64,000 nt of DNA, taken from the NCBI RefSeq assembly GCF_004798865.1, contig NW_025335269.1, forward strand, positions 14,869,459-14,933,458, read 5' to 3'. This DNA is from Varanus komodoensis. Taxonomy: Eukaryota > Chordata > Lepidosauria > Squamata > Varanidae. A program made the translations under genes and the position numbers. The notes under the pieces were generated by a model that saw nothing but the letters and a program-made list of their open reading frames with translations, had not been told where the DNA came from and did not search any database. This document shows, one piece after another, positions 13,563 to 25,577 of this stretch. Position 1 is the stretch's first letter; every line of letters begins with the position of its first letter.

Positions 13563-13635
13563 GAAAGAAGTGGAAGATCTTGCTTCTAGTGTTCTTGACT
13601 GCCCCTATATAAAAATTTGTGAGCAGCCTTTATGC

Positions 13636-13732
13636 ATGCAGCCTTCAGATTTGTTGGACTACAACTCCCATCCTGAAATTATGGGAATTGTAGTACAACA
13701 CTTCTGGAAGGTACCAGGTTGAGGAAGGATGT
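13636..13732. repeat. Palindromic MITE-like element, hairpin form
   Basis: TTGGACTACAACTCCCAT and ATGGGAATTGTAGTACAA face each other across about 12 bases, giving a near-perfect stem. Confidence 0.75.
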
Positions 13733-14351
13733 CTTATTGCATATGTAATTTACTAATATGACTGAATGACCAGCAAATTGCAAGCTATTGTTTTTGAGAA
13801 AGAGAGGTTGAGAAAGGTTGAAAAAGAGATAAAAATCGTAGCAAGCCATACATCAGAAAAAATCTCAAAGGCACATACAAGTAATATCCCTACTAGGACC
13901 ACAAAACAGTGCAAGACATATTAGGCAGACTAAATAGTTTTTTCTAATGATCAACTTGGTTACTTAGGATTTATGTATGTTTTGGTGAATACCAAATCAC
14001 TCTGTCCAAGGAAGGGAATCTTAAAACTAGGGAAAGTTTATCTTCTGGCATCACAAGATGAAATTTAACTTTGAGGATTATGTTTCCAGGAGGAAGAACA
14101 TACTGTTCAACCTGGTGTCCACTGACTCTGTCTATGGTACCACATAAAATTAAACTCCAGCTTTGGTAAACTAAAAACTACCACGTTTCTCTTTACAGCA
14201 GTGCTCTGCCTCACAAGGGACCCAAATCTTCAGTTTAGTACAAGAGATATCACTGCTATGCATGTGTGTGATTATAGATAGAAATACAGATACATCCCTT
14301 GTTGATTTTCTTTATCTGAGAAGCAATCTGAAAATCTGTTTCACATCTGTG
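13733..14351. other. Intronic DNA, no feature recognised
   Basis: AT-rich, no family recognised. Confidence 0.5.
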
Positions 14352-14570
14352 TATTCAGTCGCTAAGTTGTGCCCAACCCTTTGCAACCCCATGGACAACA
14401 TTCCTCCAGGCTCTCCTGTCTTCCACCATCCTCCAGAGTCCATCTAAGCCCTAACCCACCACCCCAGTGACTCCATCTAGCCACCTCAACTCTGCCGTCC
14501 CCTTTTCCTTTTGCCTTCGATGATTCCCAGCATCAGGGACTTCTCCAATGAGTTTCACATCTCGCCTTCA
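14352..14570 (-). repeat. BovB (RTE) LINE 3' end
   Basis: The reverse complement ends GTTGCAAAGGGTTGGGCACA then ACTTAGCGACTGAA, the BovB terminus. Upstream is the segment that encodes the GRQRMRWLDG tail of the ORF in longer copies. It is 5'-truncated to about 220 bp and more diverged than the copies at 44.5 and 59.4 kb. Confidence 0.85.
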
Positions 14571-14611
14571 TCTAATTAAGATTATTCCTGTAAACCCTAG
14601 GAAAAAGTTTC

Positions 14612-14725
14612 ACTAAATAGGCTTGCACCATTACATCACAAGCAATGCACATGTTTTCAGAAGACAGTCTCACTGAGTTCAATGGGACTTACTCCTAGAA
14701 AAGTGTGATAGGGTTGCATCATTAT
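14612..14725. repeat. Short interspersed repeat (TGCAATCCTAT-type)
   Basis: Carries ACTGAGTTCAATGGGACTTA followed by CTCCTAGAAAAGTGTG and GGGTTGCATC, the core of a short palindrome-like reptile repeat also seen near 20.5, 21.05 and 54.2 kb. Confidence 0.55.
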
Positions 14726-17700
14726 GGAGACTAATTCCCCTTGCACTCAGTCTTGAAGCTGTACTGACCTGCAGAACTGCGGACATTTGGAGTTCAACAT
14801 CACACCCAACCTGCTCTCCCTCTGCCCCCAATGTCAACTTTGCTTAAATTCAAGTCTGGGAAAGACTTTTGGAGAACTCAAAAGCTGTTTTGCAACATAT
14901 TACTTCAGCAGCCCGCAGTCCATGAGCTGCAAGCTCAATTTCATGCATTGCTTAGCTTAACTTCACTTGGGGTGGCAGAGAAAGTGAAAGAGAAAGGGCA
15001 CCATGCAATCCTGTAATGTTGCAAATTCAGCCTGTTTTTGATTCTGGTGGCACGCACCAGTGGATGTGTCCCCGATTTATTTTCCCCCTGATTCAACAGC
15101 TTTTCATAGGAAAAGGTTTAATAGCCTCTGTTTGAGTCAGCCATAATAAACATGGTGCCTTATAAATAAGGCAGTGATCCATAAAGCAGTCTTATTTGTG
15201 GGTGATTCCATCAAAATGGTGAATAATGAACAATTAGACAGATGTGACAAGTTTTACCAACTGTTTAATGTCTTTGATGTTGGTGGACTGTACTGTAGAT
15301 CTGAACATTTTTGATTCCCAACATATTGTAAGATTGTGTTTTTTTGCAGCATAATAAAGTAACACTGACTACAAAAATCCCTTCTCCATTTTTACCCAGG
15401 ATAAATTCGCAAGCTACACAATAGCCAAAGGCTTCTTTTCTCAGTGGATCTTGATATATCCAAAATGAGCAAAATATATACTTCTGTGGGCAGACAGACT
15501 AGAACTTTTTTGGCTACTAACTTGTATTGTTATTAGTGTGCATTTGAACTGTTCTCTTTCAAGTATGTTCATTTAACTCCGTAAAGAAAGTGGTGAGGGA
15601 GAAAGTTAAATCACAAGAACTCTGTTTCTCGGGTCTCCATACTGGATTTGTTTCCCTCCTGAGGCATATATGGAGAATGAAAAGCTACAATATGAGTCCT
15701 CTAGTGTGCCACATTATTTGCATCATTGCCCCTGCAGTTGTCAAGAGCACTTAAAGCAAAAATACTGCTGTGCCTAAATTCTGGTTTCTTTCTGCTCCTG
15801 TTCTATATCATCATATAAGAATTTGGCAGAAAAATAATAAACAGTGAACATTGTTCCAGGAAAGTATTTCAAATAATATTTAAGAGGCAACTTTCATGCA
15901 AGTTTCATGATCATTAGGAAAAAAAAAAAACAGAGGCAGGGTGGATGGGAATAGGGTAAAGGTTTCAACGAAATGCCTGGAGATGCAGCAAGCTATTAAA
16001 AAGTCATCTAATATTTATGTTTTAGCACAAGCTGTACAAGGCCTCAGTTTACAAGTCCAAGAAAGGTCTCTTGACAATACTTGTGAAACACTTCCTATGA
16101 TGGAAGAAAAGAAGCCAGACTGAGACAAAAAGGTGAAGATAATAGGATTGGGGCACAAATATATGGCTCAACCTCCCCTCATGTGCACCTCCAGTTACCA
16201 AGGCTCCTGTGTAAATACTAGATTGTACCCTTGGGAAGCTCCAGACTATCTATTCCCTCCCTGATGCTGAGTACTAGCTTCTGTACACACAGTTTTGGAT
16301 TTTTAAAATTGTGATTTTGGGGGAGTGCAGTCACCGCTGGAGCTGGTGGGAAGGGCCAGGCCAGGAGGCCAATGCTCCATTCCCAGTGTATTTGCAGGAC
16401 AGCAGCACAGCGGATGGCCAATTACAACTGCCATGGTAAAGCTATGGAGGGAGAGGGGCTGGCCAGTACATCTCAGGACTTGGGGAGGGAGCAGAGGGAA
16501 AGCAGCTAGTCCTCAAGATTACAATTACATGGTTGCCCAAAGGTATCCTAGTTGGTGTTGTTGAGGTGTGTTTGTATCAAGCTGCTTCATTTATAAGTTC
16601 CTATGTGTTATAATTATCATCATCTGGTGTAAATTTGGATCTGTTATTAAAAGAGCATGGTGGTTGTGTACTGTGGAGAAAGGCACTTTTGTATATGGTG
16701 ACATTTCTTCAACAAATTCTAAAAGCATTTGGGCTATGGAAACATGCCTCTCTTCTTCATTTGCATCTCACCAAATTAGTCCAATAACGGAAGCAGCTTT
16801 AAGGCATGGGAAAAAACAGCCGGAACTTGTCAGCTGATGGTCCTGAATAGCACTGAGACACTGTATAACTGAATGTGGAGATAAAAGCAAAAAGCCGTAC
16901 CTGTTGAACAACTCCTTGTAATGGCACTAGCAAAGCCCTGACAGGCAAATGCAGTAACTCTATTTCTGAAGTGATGTTCACCTTGCTGCCACCAACCTCC
17001 ACCCATGGCGTGTGGCTGCATTTTGAAGTTGCTTTTATTAAAAAAATTTGGAAATTCCTCCAACAGTCTCAGTTATTTTCAGACTATTGAAATGCACCTT
17101 GGATCAATTGCTTTTCTGTCTAGCCACTAAACTGGCTTCAGTTTCAGCAGAAAACTCCCCATTTTTTGATCTTTGGAAAAAGAATGTGTCGGCAAACAAA
17201 GGGAGAAAAGCATCAGCTGGGTCTTCCTGGGGCTTGGTTTCCAAGGGAAATAAGCAATGTTTCACTGTTGCAATATTGACACATAAAAGTGTTTTCCTAA
17301 GGATTTGCACTCACAATTCTGTGCTGGGAAAAAATAGATTAGTCTCTAAACAGAGTCAGAATTCAGCTGGTGGATCCAAAGGTTTCAGGGTAATCTCTGA
17401 ACTATTTTAGCTGGTTGCTAAGTAAACCTTCCAGTGCTCTAAGGGTTCTTTGCTTTGCAGCCAAAACCAAAATATTCCATGCTGCCTGCAAGCCAGGGAT
17501 ACATTTCAAGGGTAGCCAAGGGAGGGTAGCCTTTAAAAATAGAATTGAATTGTAAATGCTAAAGAATAGATCAACCTGTCAAAACTGAAATACCCATTGG
17601 GGAGAGGAGTACTGTGGGGCAGGAACCCTGTGAAACTGTAGCTCGCTCCTCCCTCCTGGTATGGTGGGCATACCAGGTGGCCTACAATCCATCAGACTTA

Positions 17701-18261
17701 TTGCTATCTACGCCACCTGGTACAGGTTCTCCAAGAGCTCAGGCAGACGTCTTCACCAATCCTGCTTCCCAAGATTTCACTAGGGATGCTGAGAGCTGAA
17801 CCAGGCAGATCCCAGACAGAGGCTCCATAGCTTTCAGGTGCACCAGACAAGTTGCTTTTCTACCCCACTCGCCAGCACCAGCCTGCCAGCCAACTCTCCC
17901 CACAGAGGTGGCTGAAGGAGGCAGCCCACTGCAGCAGTTGCCCCCAGTCTTTCATTTGAAGCTTTGACTCTCTGGCAGCCCATGTTCCCCATTGCACTGC
18001 TGTTCACAGGCACTGGCTGAAAAAAAGCTGAAAGAAAGGGTGCTGATAATCTTGTTTGCAGCAAGATTGTCAGCTGCAAACTGGTCAGGAGGCATTTATG
18101 TCAGGCCTACACCCTCACTGGCCGTGCCTCCCCACTGGTTGTGCCTCTTTGCGAATGGGACCAAGCAAAGAAATGGAGCTGTCACATTCAAGGGATCATT
18201 CAGGGGGTCCTCCTGTCTTACACCTGTGCCCCCCAATCCAGACCAGGAAGCTGGCTAATGC
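14726..18261. other. Intronic DNA, mostly repeat-free
   Basis: A 3.5-kb stretch where I recognise no transposon. The part at about 15080-15360 is AT-rich, unique-looking and contains several TAAT and AATAAA cores. It is a candidate for conserved non-coding sequence but cannot be judged without alignment. An A-run lies at 15919-15930. Confidence 0.45.
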
Positions 18262-18468
18262 CATGGCTGTCTCCAGATTTTTGAGAAGGCCCTGGGCATA
18301 GAGTCTTCTAGTGATCTTCCACTGATGAGTCCTGCTAGATTTACGAGGCAGCAGCAATTGTCTAAGAAGGTGGGTCTAACGGCCATTTTCATTTCCCACA
18401 AAGCCTCCATCTTAGCATCACTCTGGGTTAATGTAGGGAAATTAAAATAGCAGATCAAGCACCCAGGC
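18262..18468 (-). repeat. Left arm of a long inverted repeat
   Basis: Its reverse complement matches 18978-19168. Shared blocks in order are CTGCTATT.TTTAA, CCCAGAGTGATGCTAA, GCTGCTGCCT, GAGTCCT and GGGCCTTCTCAAAA. The arms are diverged, so the copies are old. Family not recognised. Confidence 0.7.
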
Positions 18469-18977
18469 ACTGCTTAGAACACTGGTTCAGAAATATTTCC
18501 AAGGAAGGGCCCTGTTATTGTATTTATTTGACTTATATTCCACTATATTTGCATGAGGGCCCTCTAAGTTTGTCCTCTTTGGAGTTCACAGCAAAATCAG
18601 ATACACTAACCAGACAGGGTCAGCTCCAGGCACACTGCTTTCTGGTGGCTCCTAGTCACCCCTGCCCCACTGGCTTTGTCCTCTGTCCAGAACAGAGCAG
18701 CTACCCATTTTATTTTCCACAATGCCCACACTATGCCAGGGGCATCATGGAATACTAAATGCAGCCATCTCTACATCCAATGTAGTGACAAGGATCTTTT
18801 TAAAGCTGGGGGACAGTAGGCAAACATGAACAGGAGGTTGTGTCTAGGCTCTGGGTCCTTGGTAACTGCCCAAGTATGTCATCTGGTGACACCTTTTCTG
18901 GAACTAGGAGAAGGGAGCTGGGGGGAATGGACACATGCTTTCCTAAACAGTCACTGACAACAACATGCGAGTTTGAG

Positions 18978-19168
18978 TTACCAACCTGCTATTATTTTAA
19001 CCTCACCACATTGACCCAGAGTGATGCTAATTTGGAGGCATTGTGGAAAATCAACATGGTGGCTAGACCACTGCTGCTGCCTGGTGAGTCCTTCAGGGCT
19101 TGCTAAGCGGGAAGACCATTGGAAGATATTGTGTCTAGGGCCTTCTCAAAATCCAGTGCATCTACCAG
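18978..19168 (+). repeat. Right arm of a long inverted repeat
   Basis: Partner of 18262-18468, with about 510 bp between the arms. The spacer also has a TTTTCCACAATGCCC patch that recalls the arms, so the whole may be two opposed insertions of one unknown repeat. Confidence 0.7.
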
Positions 19169-19587
19169 AACAGTTAGTTCTTTTGCACCCATTTCCGTAA
19201 CAAAAGGACAAGCTAAATACTACTTTCTCCACCAACTGCATCAGTTCCAATAAAACTGGCAGGACGGCCCCATAGCTACACACAGGCTGTTTATGAAAAC
19301 AAAGTTAAAAGCCTAGTCTTCTCACACTGCAACTTCTTTCTGTATATTTGCCACACACATTTTCACACCTTATGACACCACAACTGCCAAAATGGAAAGC
19401 AAGAGCTTCAGCTTCCCCATTTAGAATTCATGCTGGTTCTCTTCAGCTATGATAGATGCCACTGTGAAAATTTACAGCTGTCTATGGGAAGAGGCTCGTT
19501 ACAGTAAAAGAGATCAAAATATTAAAAATATGTAGGGTAACGGATGTTAGTTGGCTCTTCTTCAGCATCCAGAGTAGGTGATCTGAA
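19169..19587. other. Intronic DNA, no feature recognised
   Basis: Nothing identified. Confidence 0.5.
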
Positions 19588-19722
19588 GCAGCTTTCCCCA
19601 ACCAGGCACCTACAGACATGCTGGACTACAACTCCCATCACCACAGCCAGCATGGACTACTGATTGGGGATGATGGAATCTGCAGTCCAACTTACCTGGG
19701 AGCACCAGATTGGGAAAGACTG
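19588..19722. repeat. Palindromic MITE-like element, full copy
   Basis: CAGCTTTCCCCAACCAGGCA left end, GGACTACAACTCCCATCACC half-site, GCCAGCATGGACTACTGATT centre and ACCAGATTGGGAAAGACTG right end. Confidence 0.8.
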
Positions 19723-20296
19723 ATCAAAAGTAAAAACCGGTCTGCATGAAAAGGGAGCTAGAAAAGAAAATGGGCTTTTATTGCCATGACTGTAAAACAA
19801 ACACATAAACTCCCAACTTTTCTAAGTCAGCAATCGGTGCACATAGGATGACGAGCCACACTAAGCCCTTACCATCAGCTAGCCCCTGCCAAGGTCATTG
19901 ACCGGGAACTACTGTGGGAACTGCCTGGAACAGATCCAGCCAAAGGCAAAAAAGAGCTGGGCCGCACACATGCTGAATGCAGCAATCACAGACACATGAC
20001 AAAGAAGGGGAAATAAGCTGTATACTGAATCAGCAGCCTCACTGGAGCAATATTTCAGAGTAACCTACTCCACAGCAGACTTAACAGATTTCCATTTTTC
20101 CTCCTTTGACTGGCTTCCATTTACATATAAAGTGTGGGTCACAGAAACACCTGGAACACTGACAAAACATTGTAGCAAGCCCATTATTTTTATGGAGGCA
20201 GCTGGCCATGAGCAAGCCAATCCACACTCTTGAAGTCATCAAGCTCTATGACTGATTTTATGATGGATGCTCCTTTGGAATAGTTCCTTATTCCAG
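19723..20296. other. Intronic DNA, no feature recognised
   Basis: Nothing identified. Confidence 0.5.
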
Positions 20297-20432
20297 CCTT
20301 CCATGATCTGATGCCTTCCAGATAGTTTGGACTACGAATCCTTGCATTCCTGACCATTAGCTGTGCAGACTGGGGGTGAGGCAAGTTTAAGTCCAAACTA
20401 TCTGCAGGATACCAGATTGGGTAAGAATGTTT
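20297..20432. repeat. Palindromic MITE-like element, full copy
   Basis: TGATGCCTTCCAGATAGTTT and GGACTACGAATCCTTGCATT on the left, with GTCCAAACTATCTGCAGGAT and ACCAGATTGGGTAAGAATG on the right. Confidence 0.75.
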
Positions 20433-20489
20433 ATTAATTCTCATCAAACTGTGCCTATTTGAATCAAGGTGTTTGTTTTTTTGGTGCAT

Positions 20490-20652
20490 AAGGTTGTAAT
20501 CCTATTAAGAGTAGGTCCCATCAAACCAAATGGGACTTGGTTTTGTGTGGACATCCACAGGGCTGCACCATAGGGCTGCACTTCTGGGCACACTTATGTG
20601 GGAGCAAGGCTCATTGAACTCAGTGGGGCTTTCTTCAAAGTAAACTTGCCAT
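20490..20652. repeat. Short interspersed repeat (TGCAATCCTAT-type)
   Basis: Opens with GGTTGTAATCCTATTAAGAG and ends with TCATTGAACTCAGTGGGGCT then CAAAGTAAACTTG. It may be two overlapping copies. Confidence 0.55.
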
Positions 20653-20931
20653 CTAGGGTTAAAAACCAGTGAACACTTTCAATTAACACACTAAAAATAT
20701 ATGCTGAATGATGGGAGCACTGGGAATGCCCCACGGGTATTGCCTTCTGCAAAGTTAATCATCAGCAGCATTAGTGAAGATGTGCCTCTTAAGTTTAAGA
20801 AACTGGTACTTCTACCTAAAAGAATGGCTCTCCTCGGATCTCTTGTCCTGTGTTCTTTTCTGGTTCTGGGGAGCTGAACCTCTGTGACATGAAGCTGGGT
20901 GAGTGGGTGGGGTACCTTTCCAATGTTCAAT

Positions 20932-21003
20932 CATCACCATTGGCTAGACTGGCCAGGACTGATGGGAATATAAGTTGAGCAACATCTGGATAGTTGCAGG
21001 TTC
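20932..21003. repeat. Palindromic MITE-like element, right half
   Basis: ATTGGCTAGACTGGCCAGGA then CTGATGGGAATATAAGTTGA and CAACATCTGGATAG. Confidence 0.5.
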
Positions 21004-21047
21004 TGCTGCCCTGCACTAAACTTTCCTAAGTTTGGGTCCCTTAACTG

Positions 21048-21130
21048 AAATCCTATAGCCATTCCACCTGAGAGTAATTCCCATTGAACTCAATAGGACT
21101 AACATTTGAGTAGACTTGTATAGGGTGAAG
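21048..21130. repeat. Short interspersed repeat (TGCAATCCTAT-type)
   Basis: AAATCCTATAGCC start, CCCATTGAACTCAATAGGAC core, GAGTAGACTTGTATAGGGTG end. Confidence 0.6.
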
Positions 21131-21577
21131 TGCAGCAAACCAAAGTCCGCACACATTATCATTGCCCCCATTCCACAAACACATACACACTCCCCAAAAC
21201 AGAAAGTGACCCTTAAAAGTATCAGTTGTATGAAATGGCATACAAAGACTTGCATTTCCTATGAGCGAAGAACCACGCATTAATTTTCGCTCAGATCAGA
21301 TAAAGCAGAATGGGGACTGGAGAGGAACGGAGGACATGGAAAGAAAGTGCTTGGTGCTTGGATAGAAATATGGGCCTCTGCTTAAATGCCTCCAGTAAAG
21401 GAGAGCCCAAAGGCAGTCTGAGCTGTGGTCAAATGGCACAGACTGTTAGGAAGCAGTGCTCTGTTCAACCAAAATCTGCTCCCCTGCAATTTCTACCTAC
21501 CAGTTTCCAAACTGCCCTCTGGAGAAACAGAGAACCAGCATTTCAGAAAAAGGAGCTCTCATGTGTCTCCTTATTTA

Positions 21578-22054
21578 CAGTGGTACCTCGGCTCACAAAC
21601 ACCTCAGTTCACAACCAAATCAGGTCGTGAACAGAAATTTCAGGAAAATTTTTCCTCAGGTCACAACCTCCGCATCAGGTGATGATCGTGATTACGCCCA
21701 TCTTCCCTGCACAGGTGCGATCACGGTCATTCTTGGGGGTGGGGGGGGGGGAGACGGGCGCGATCACAGTCGCACTCGTGCAGGGAAGACAGGCATGATC
21801 ATGGTCATACTGGGGGATGGAGATGGCTACAATCGTGCTCGGGGGGGGGAGATGGCCGTGATCACGCCCATCTCCCCCCACCCTGAGCACACCTGTGATC
21901 GTGTCCATCTTCCCTGTGATTAAAAATATATTTACAGAACAGATTAACCTTATTTACATTGAACCTTACGGGGAAATTTGACTTGGCTCACGACCAATTT
22001 GGGTTGCAACCAGAGTCATGGAACAGATTACATTTGCAAGCCAAGGTACCACTG
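21578..22054. mobile_element. Tc1/mariner-type MITE with GC-rich interior
   Basis: Left end CAGTGGTACCTCGGCTCACA, right end GCCAAGGTACCACTG, forming inverted termini. TA lies before the left end; the right flank reads CA. Near the right end is ACAGATTAACCTTATTTACA followed by TTGAACCTTACGGGG, shared with the copy at 51.9 kb. The middle (about 21680-21915) is a GC-rich series of GATC-, CCATCTCCCC- and GGGGGAGATGG-like blocks in both orientations. No transposase gene. Confidence 0.85.
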
Positions 22055-22094
22055 CATCTCTTTTCCAAGCTAAGCATACCCATGTCTTTGAAGC

Positions 22095-22265
22095 TTGCAG
22101 CATAGAACCTGGTGTCCACATACGTCACCATCCTTGTTGCTCTCTTCTGCAAATACTCAAATTCGTCAATATTCCTCTTAAAAAGTGGTGCCCAAAACTG
22201 AACACTTCATTCCAGATGCAACTTAATTGGTACCAATTGCATCCGAAACAATACAGTAAAATGAA
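22095..22265 (-). repeat. CR1-type LINE 3' fragment
   Basis: The reverse complement reads AGTTTTGGGCACCACTTTTT, AAGAGGAATATTGACGAATT and then an AGAGAGCAACAAGGATGG-like segment. This is the conserved CR1 3' region. Confidence 0.75.
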
Positions 22266-22548
22266 ATGAAATCCATACCTGATTTTAGAGTTCAAGGATT
22301 TGAAAACCTTATCTACATATTTGCATACATGTCTGGATAAGTTCCTTGTTTTGTGTCTTCTAGCCAACACCTCTTTAAGGCTAAACTAATACTAAAGCCA
22401 TGTTTGTAATGACAATGCAGTACCACAATATTGTTCCTCTGAAAGAAACTCCAGTTTGCATATGATAAAAGAATTTCCCTTGTGGAGAGTCTCATTGCAA
22501 TGGCCAACATACTGAATATTTGGTGTATGCTGTTGCTTCTTGCTTTGT

Positions 22549-22667
22549 GCAAACCTGGTGAGGGTAGGACGTTGGAGTAGTTGGCAAGCCACCTGCAACT
22601 CTAAAACAGCTCATGGGTTCTGGGAAGCTTGCCAACCAAGCCAACAGCCCACTCTTGCTAGGTTTGC
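22549..22667. repeat. Foldback: 41-bp imperfect inverted repeat
   Basis: Arms 22549-22589 and 22627-22667 pair at 31 of 41 positions by direct comparison. The outer 8 bases (GCAAACCT) and inner 10 bases (GTTGGCAAGC) are perfect. The loop is 37 bases. It sits between two CR1 fragments of opposite orientation. Confidence 0.75.
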
Positions 22668-22689
22668 ATGAAAGAAAACAGTGTAACCC

Positions 22690-23000
22690 CAGTGCGGTTC
22701 AGATGTTCAAAAGTTTTGGGCACCACATTTTAAGAAGAACATTGACAAATTGGATGATATCTAGAAGAGAGAAAAAAAGATGGTGAACTATTGGGACACC
22801 AGGATGAGAAGCTCTACAGGGAAATTCACCCATTACATGCAAACTTCTCTGCAGCAGCAGGTTGCCTGAAATCTGATTTTACTCACCATAGAGGAAGAGT
22901 GAAAGTACAGACTTCTGCACATGCCTGTGGTAGGGTGGGAAGAGGACTGACAAGAATTATAGGGTTGGAAAAACCACACACTGCAGTACTGAAAAATATA
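22690..23000 (+). repeat. CR1-type LINE 3' fragment, degraded
   Basis: AGTTTTGGGCACCACATTTT then AAGAAGAACATTGACAAATT and AAAAAAAGATGGTGA, the same region as 22095-22265 but in the other orientation. ATTATAGGGTTGGAAAAACC near 22955 resembles the CR1 3' UTR. The middle is not clearly CR1. Confidence 0.6.
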
Positions 23001-23537
23001 GCACCCAGGATAGATAGGCTAAATCTTGTTAAAGAAAGCAACATACTTAGAAAAGGGCATGTTGCTTTAAAAACAAAATGAAACTCACACACTCTCTGAA
23101 TTTAACAAGCCATTATGAGAGCATGAAGCATAAGAAAAGTATTTTTGCCACAAGAGTGTTTCATTTCCAGTAACAATTATTATTCTGCTGAAACCTTGAT
23201 CAAGTTGTCCTTAAGTCCTTACATGGTATTCTGGCATGCCTGTGGGGATTACCCAATGCTGAACAGCGCAGAGAAAATGGGGAAAAAAGGAAAACCAGAG
23301 ATGCGCTTTATTAAAGTTTAGATGACTCAATCTGCATATCAGAACACTCTTACTTTGAAAGCTCTTTGCTCCCTCGCCACACTCTTATGTTTTCTGCTCT
23401 TATTTCTGGATCTATTTCTGCCAAGTGCCTCATCCCGGCACTTCCACAATCTTTATGGATCCTGCTCTCACTCTGCCTCCATCCATCATCTCCCTCCCAG
23501 TACACAGAGGTGGCAGCATCTCCCCCTTCCCTTAAAC
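23001..23537. other. Intronic DNA, no feature recognised
   Basis: Nothing identified. Confidence 0.5.
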
Positions 23538-23673
23538 CAGGAGCAGTCAACATGTGGCCCACTAGAAGTTTTGGCCTACATGTCCCTTCAACCCTGAAGT
23601 GCACATCCAGTTGAGGGGGATCATGGGAGGTGAAGGCCTAAACATCTGGAGAGCCACAAGTCGCCTGCCCTTG
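23538..23673. repeat. Palindromic MITE-like element with possible 8-bp duplication
   Basis: Left end CAGGAGCAGTCAACATGTGG and right end, reverse-complemented, CAAGGGCAGGCGACTTGTGG. Flanks CCTTAAAC and CTTTAAAT agree at 6 of 8 bases, which would fit a hAT-type duplication. Confidence 0.65.
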
Positions 23674-24423
23674 CTTTAAATCCTTCCTCAAAACTATGCT
23701 TTTCCTTACTGAAGCACCCAGCCTTCACCCTCTGCCACAAGAAGGTGAGTGAGTATCCAAGCTCACTGCTGGTACTGTTGTCTCCCTGTTCCTTCCCCTC
23801 GCAGGGAGTCTGGTTCACATAACCAAACAAGACACCATGGCTTAAATAAGCCACCCTGCCTTGTTCTGATCATATGAACCAGATCAGTGCCTCCGTCTTG
23901 GCTGCAGACTCCATGGGGCAAAGGTTTCTTTTTTGCCACCCCTATGTGCTGATGGGTCTATATAAACACACAGTGAGTGTTCTCTGAAAGTCTGCAGGAC
24001 GTTGGCATAGACAGAGACTGAAAATATTGACTTGTAATTCTAGGTTCAGACCTTTATCCTCCCACCACCAAATGAATGACTTGGATAATACATTTCCTGA
24101 GACACCAGCTTCTCATGCCCATGTCAATCTCTCAGCGAGGCTCACTGACACACGACACTTCGGGAACAATCAAGGATTGTGTTTTTAAACAAAGCTACCC
24201 ACTTGTCAGCCTGTGAACAGCCACAGTCATCACTTCATTAGTGAATTCAATGTGTGATGGATGCAGTTCAACAACAGAAGGGGAACGCTGCAGCCACACC
24301 CCCTTCCAAAGGCTTCTGCTTAGCTTTTCATATCGCTTTGGCAATCCCAGCCATTGCAATACACGCCTCCTCGAGTGTGTGTTTCTATGCTTCAGGAATA
24401 ATTCTGCGTAAATGAAGAAACTA
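23674..24423. other. Intronic DNA, no clear feature
   Basis: A segment at 23812-23880 (ACACCATGGCTTAAATAAGC) recalls an unclassified repeat also suspected near 32.4-32.8 and 58.25 kb. Confidence 0.45.
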
Positions 24424-24503
24424 GAACAGGCTTCCTCCACCTGAAATTATGGGAGTTGTAGTCTAACCATCTGAAGGGCATTAGGTTGGGGAAGGCTGAA
24501 CAA
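24424..24503. repeat. Palindromic MITE-like element, short form
   Basis: ATTATGGGAGTTGTAGTCTA then ACCATCTGAAGGGCATTAGG and TTGGGGAAGGCTGAA. Confidence 0.65.
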
Positions 24504-25577
24504 AGAGGTCTGTGACAGTTGTAAAATAAAGTACTGCTCCTGGCAGAAACTGGAAATCAAAATCAAGGCAGCAAGGAAGGGCTAGGCTGACTCAGGAAAG
24601 AGGCACCCTCCATTTTGTTATACACACTGGGTGCATTCATCTGGCACAGGGGCCTGTTGTGTTGACATGTTGCTGATGCATTATTGCTACAGATCTGTAA
24701 GTGGTTCCATGACTTTCTTGAACAAAACTGTAGAGTAATCCCTAAGGACTCCAGAAAGCCCTCAACCTCTGAGGATGGACCACTGAAACTGGTCCTCCAC
24801 CTCTGCAGAGGTTGCAGGTGCAACCTGATCAGGCAGTATTCTGTCCATGGCAATGGAGTCAGCAATGGCTCTTCTACCCACAGATATTACGCTCTAGTCC
24901 AAAACAGAACACCACATTTGAAGAGTGCTCTGCAACTTGAAATTGTTTGCAATGGGACCAAGGATGTCATAGCAACTATGATATCCCAAGCTGCTCCAGA
25001 AAAGACAGCCTCAGTGCAGGCACTGAAACTCCCAGGACCATCAGCCTTGGGTTCCCAACATTATCTGCATGACCAACTCAAATAGGGATGCTGTTGAAAG
25101 AAGCCTAGTTGCTGACACAAGGCACAGACACTGGAAGAAGTTGTACGCTGATGAGTAGAGAGATGAAATTCTTATAGACCAAAGCCATCACCACCTTCTT
25201 TGTCCCTTGAACTTCAGTGGGTACAGTGGGTAGTCCTGCCCTCTACATATGCTTACAGGCACTCTTTTCCCCACCACTACTACATATCATCAGGGCCAAG
25301 TGCTACTACTAAAAGAGGTTTCAAAGATGTGGTATGGGAAGTCTTGGCTCAAATGAAGGAAGGAAATAGTGACTAAGAATACATAACACATACAGGGAGG
25401 AAGAGAACACTGTTTCCTGAAGCAACTGGAGTTTTGCACTATCCAATTCGATCTCCTCCAGTTCAGGAGAGGCAAAGACTATAATCTTGCAGAGTCTGCT
25501 CAAATTCCAATATCCTAGAATAATTGACTGATCAAGGACAGAAGTTTTAGAACAGGTCAGTTATACGTCTAATATGG
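24504..25577. other. Intronic DNA, no feature recognised
   Basis: A 133-codon open frame (24684-25085) has no motif I recognise and is not called. Confidence 0.5.
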
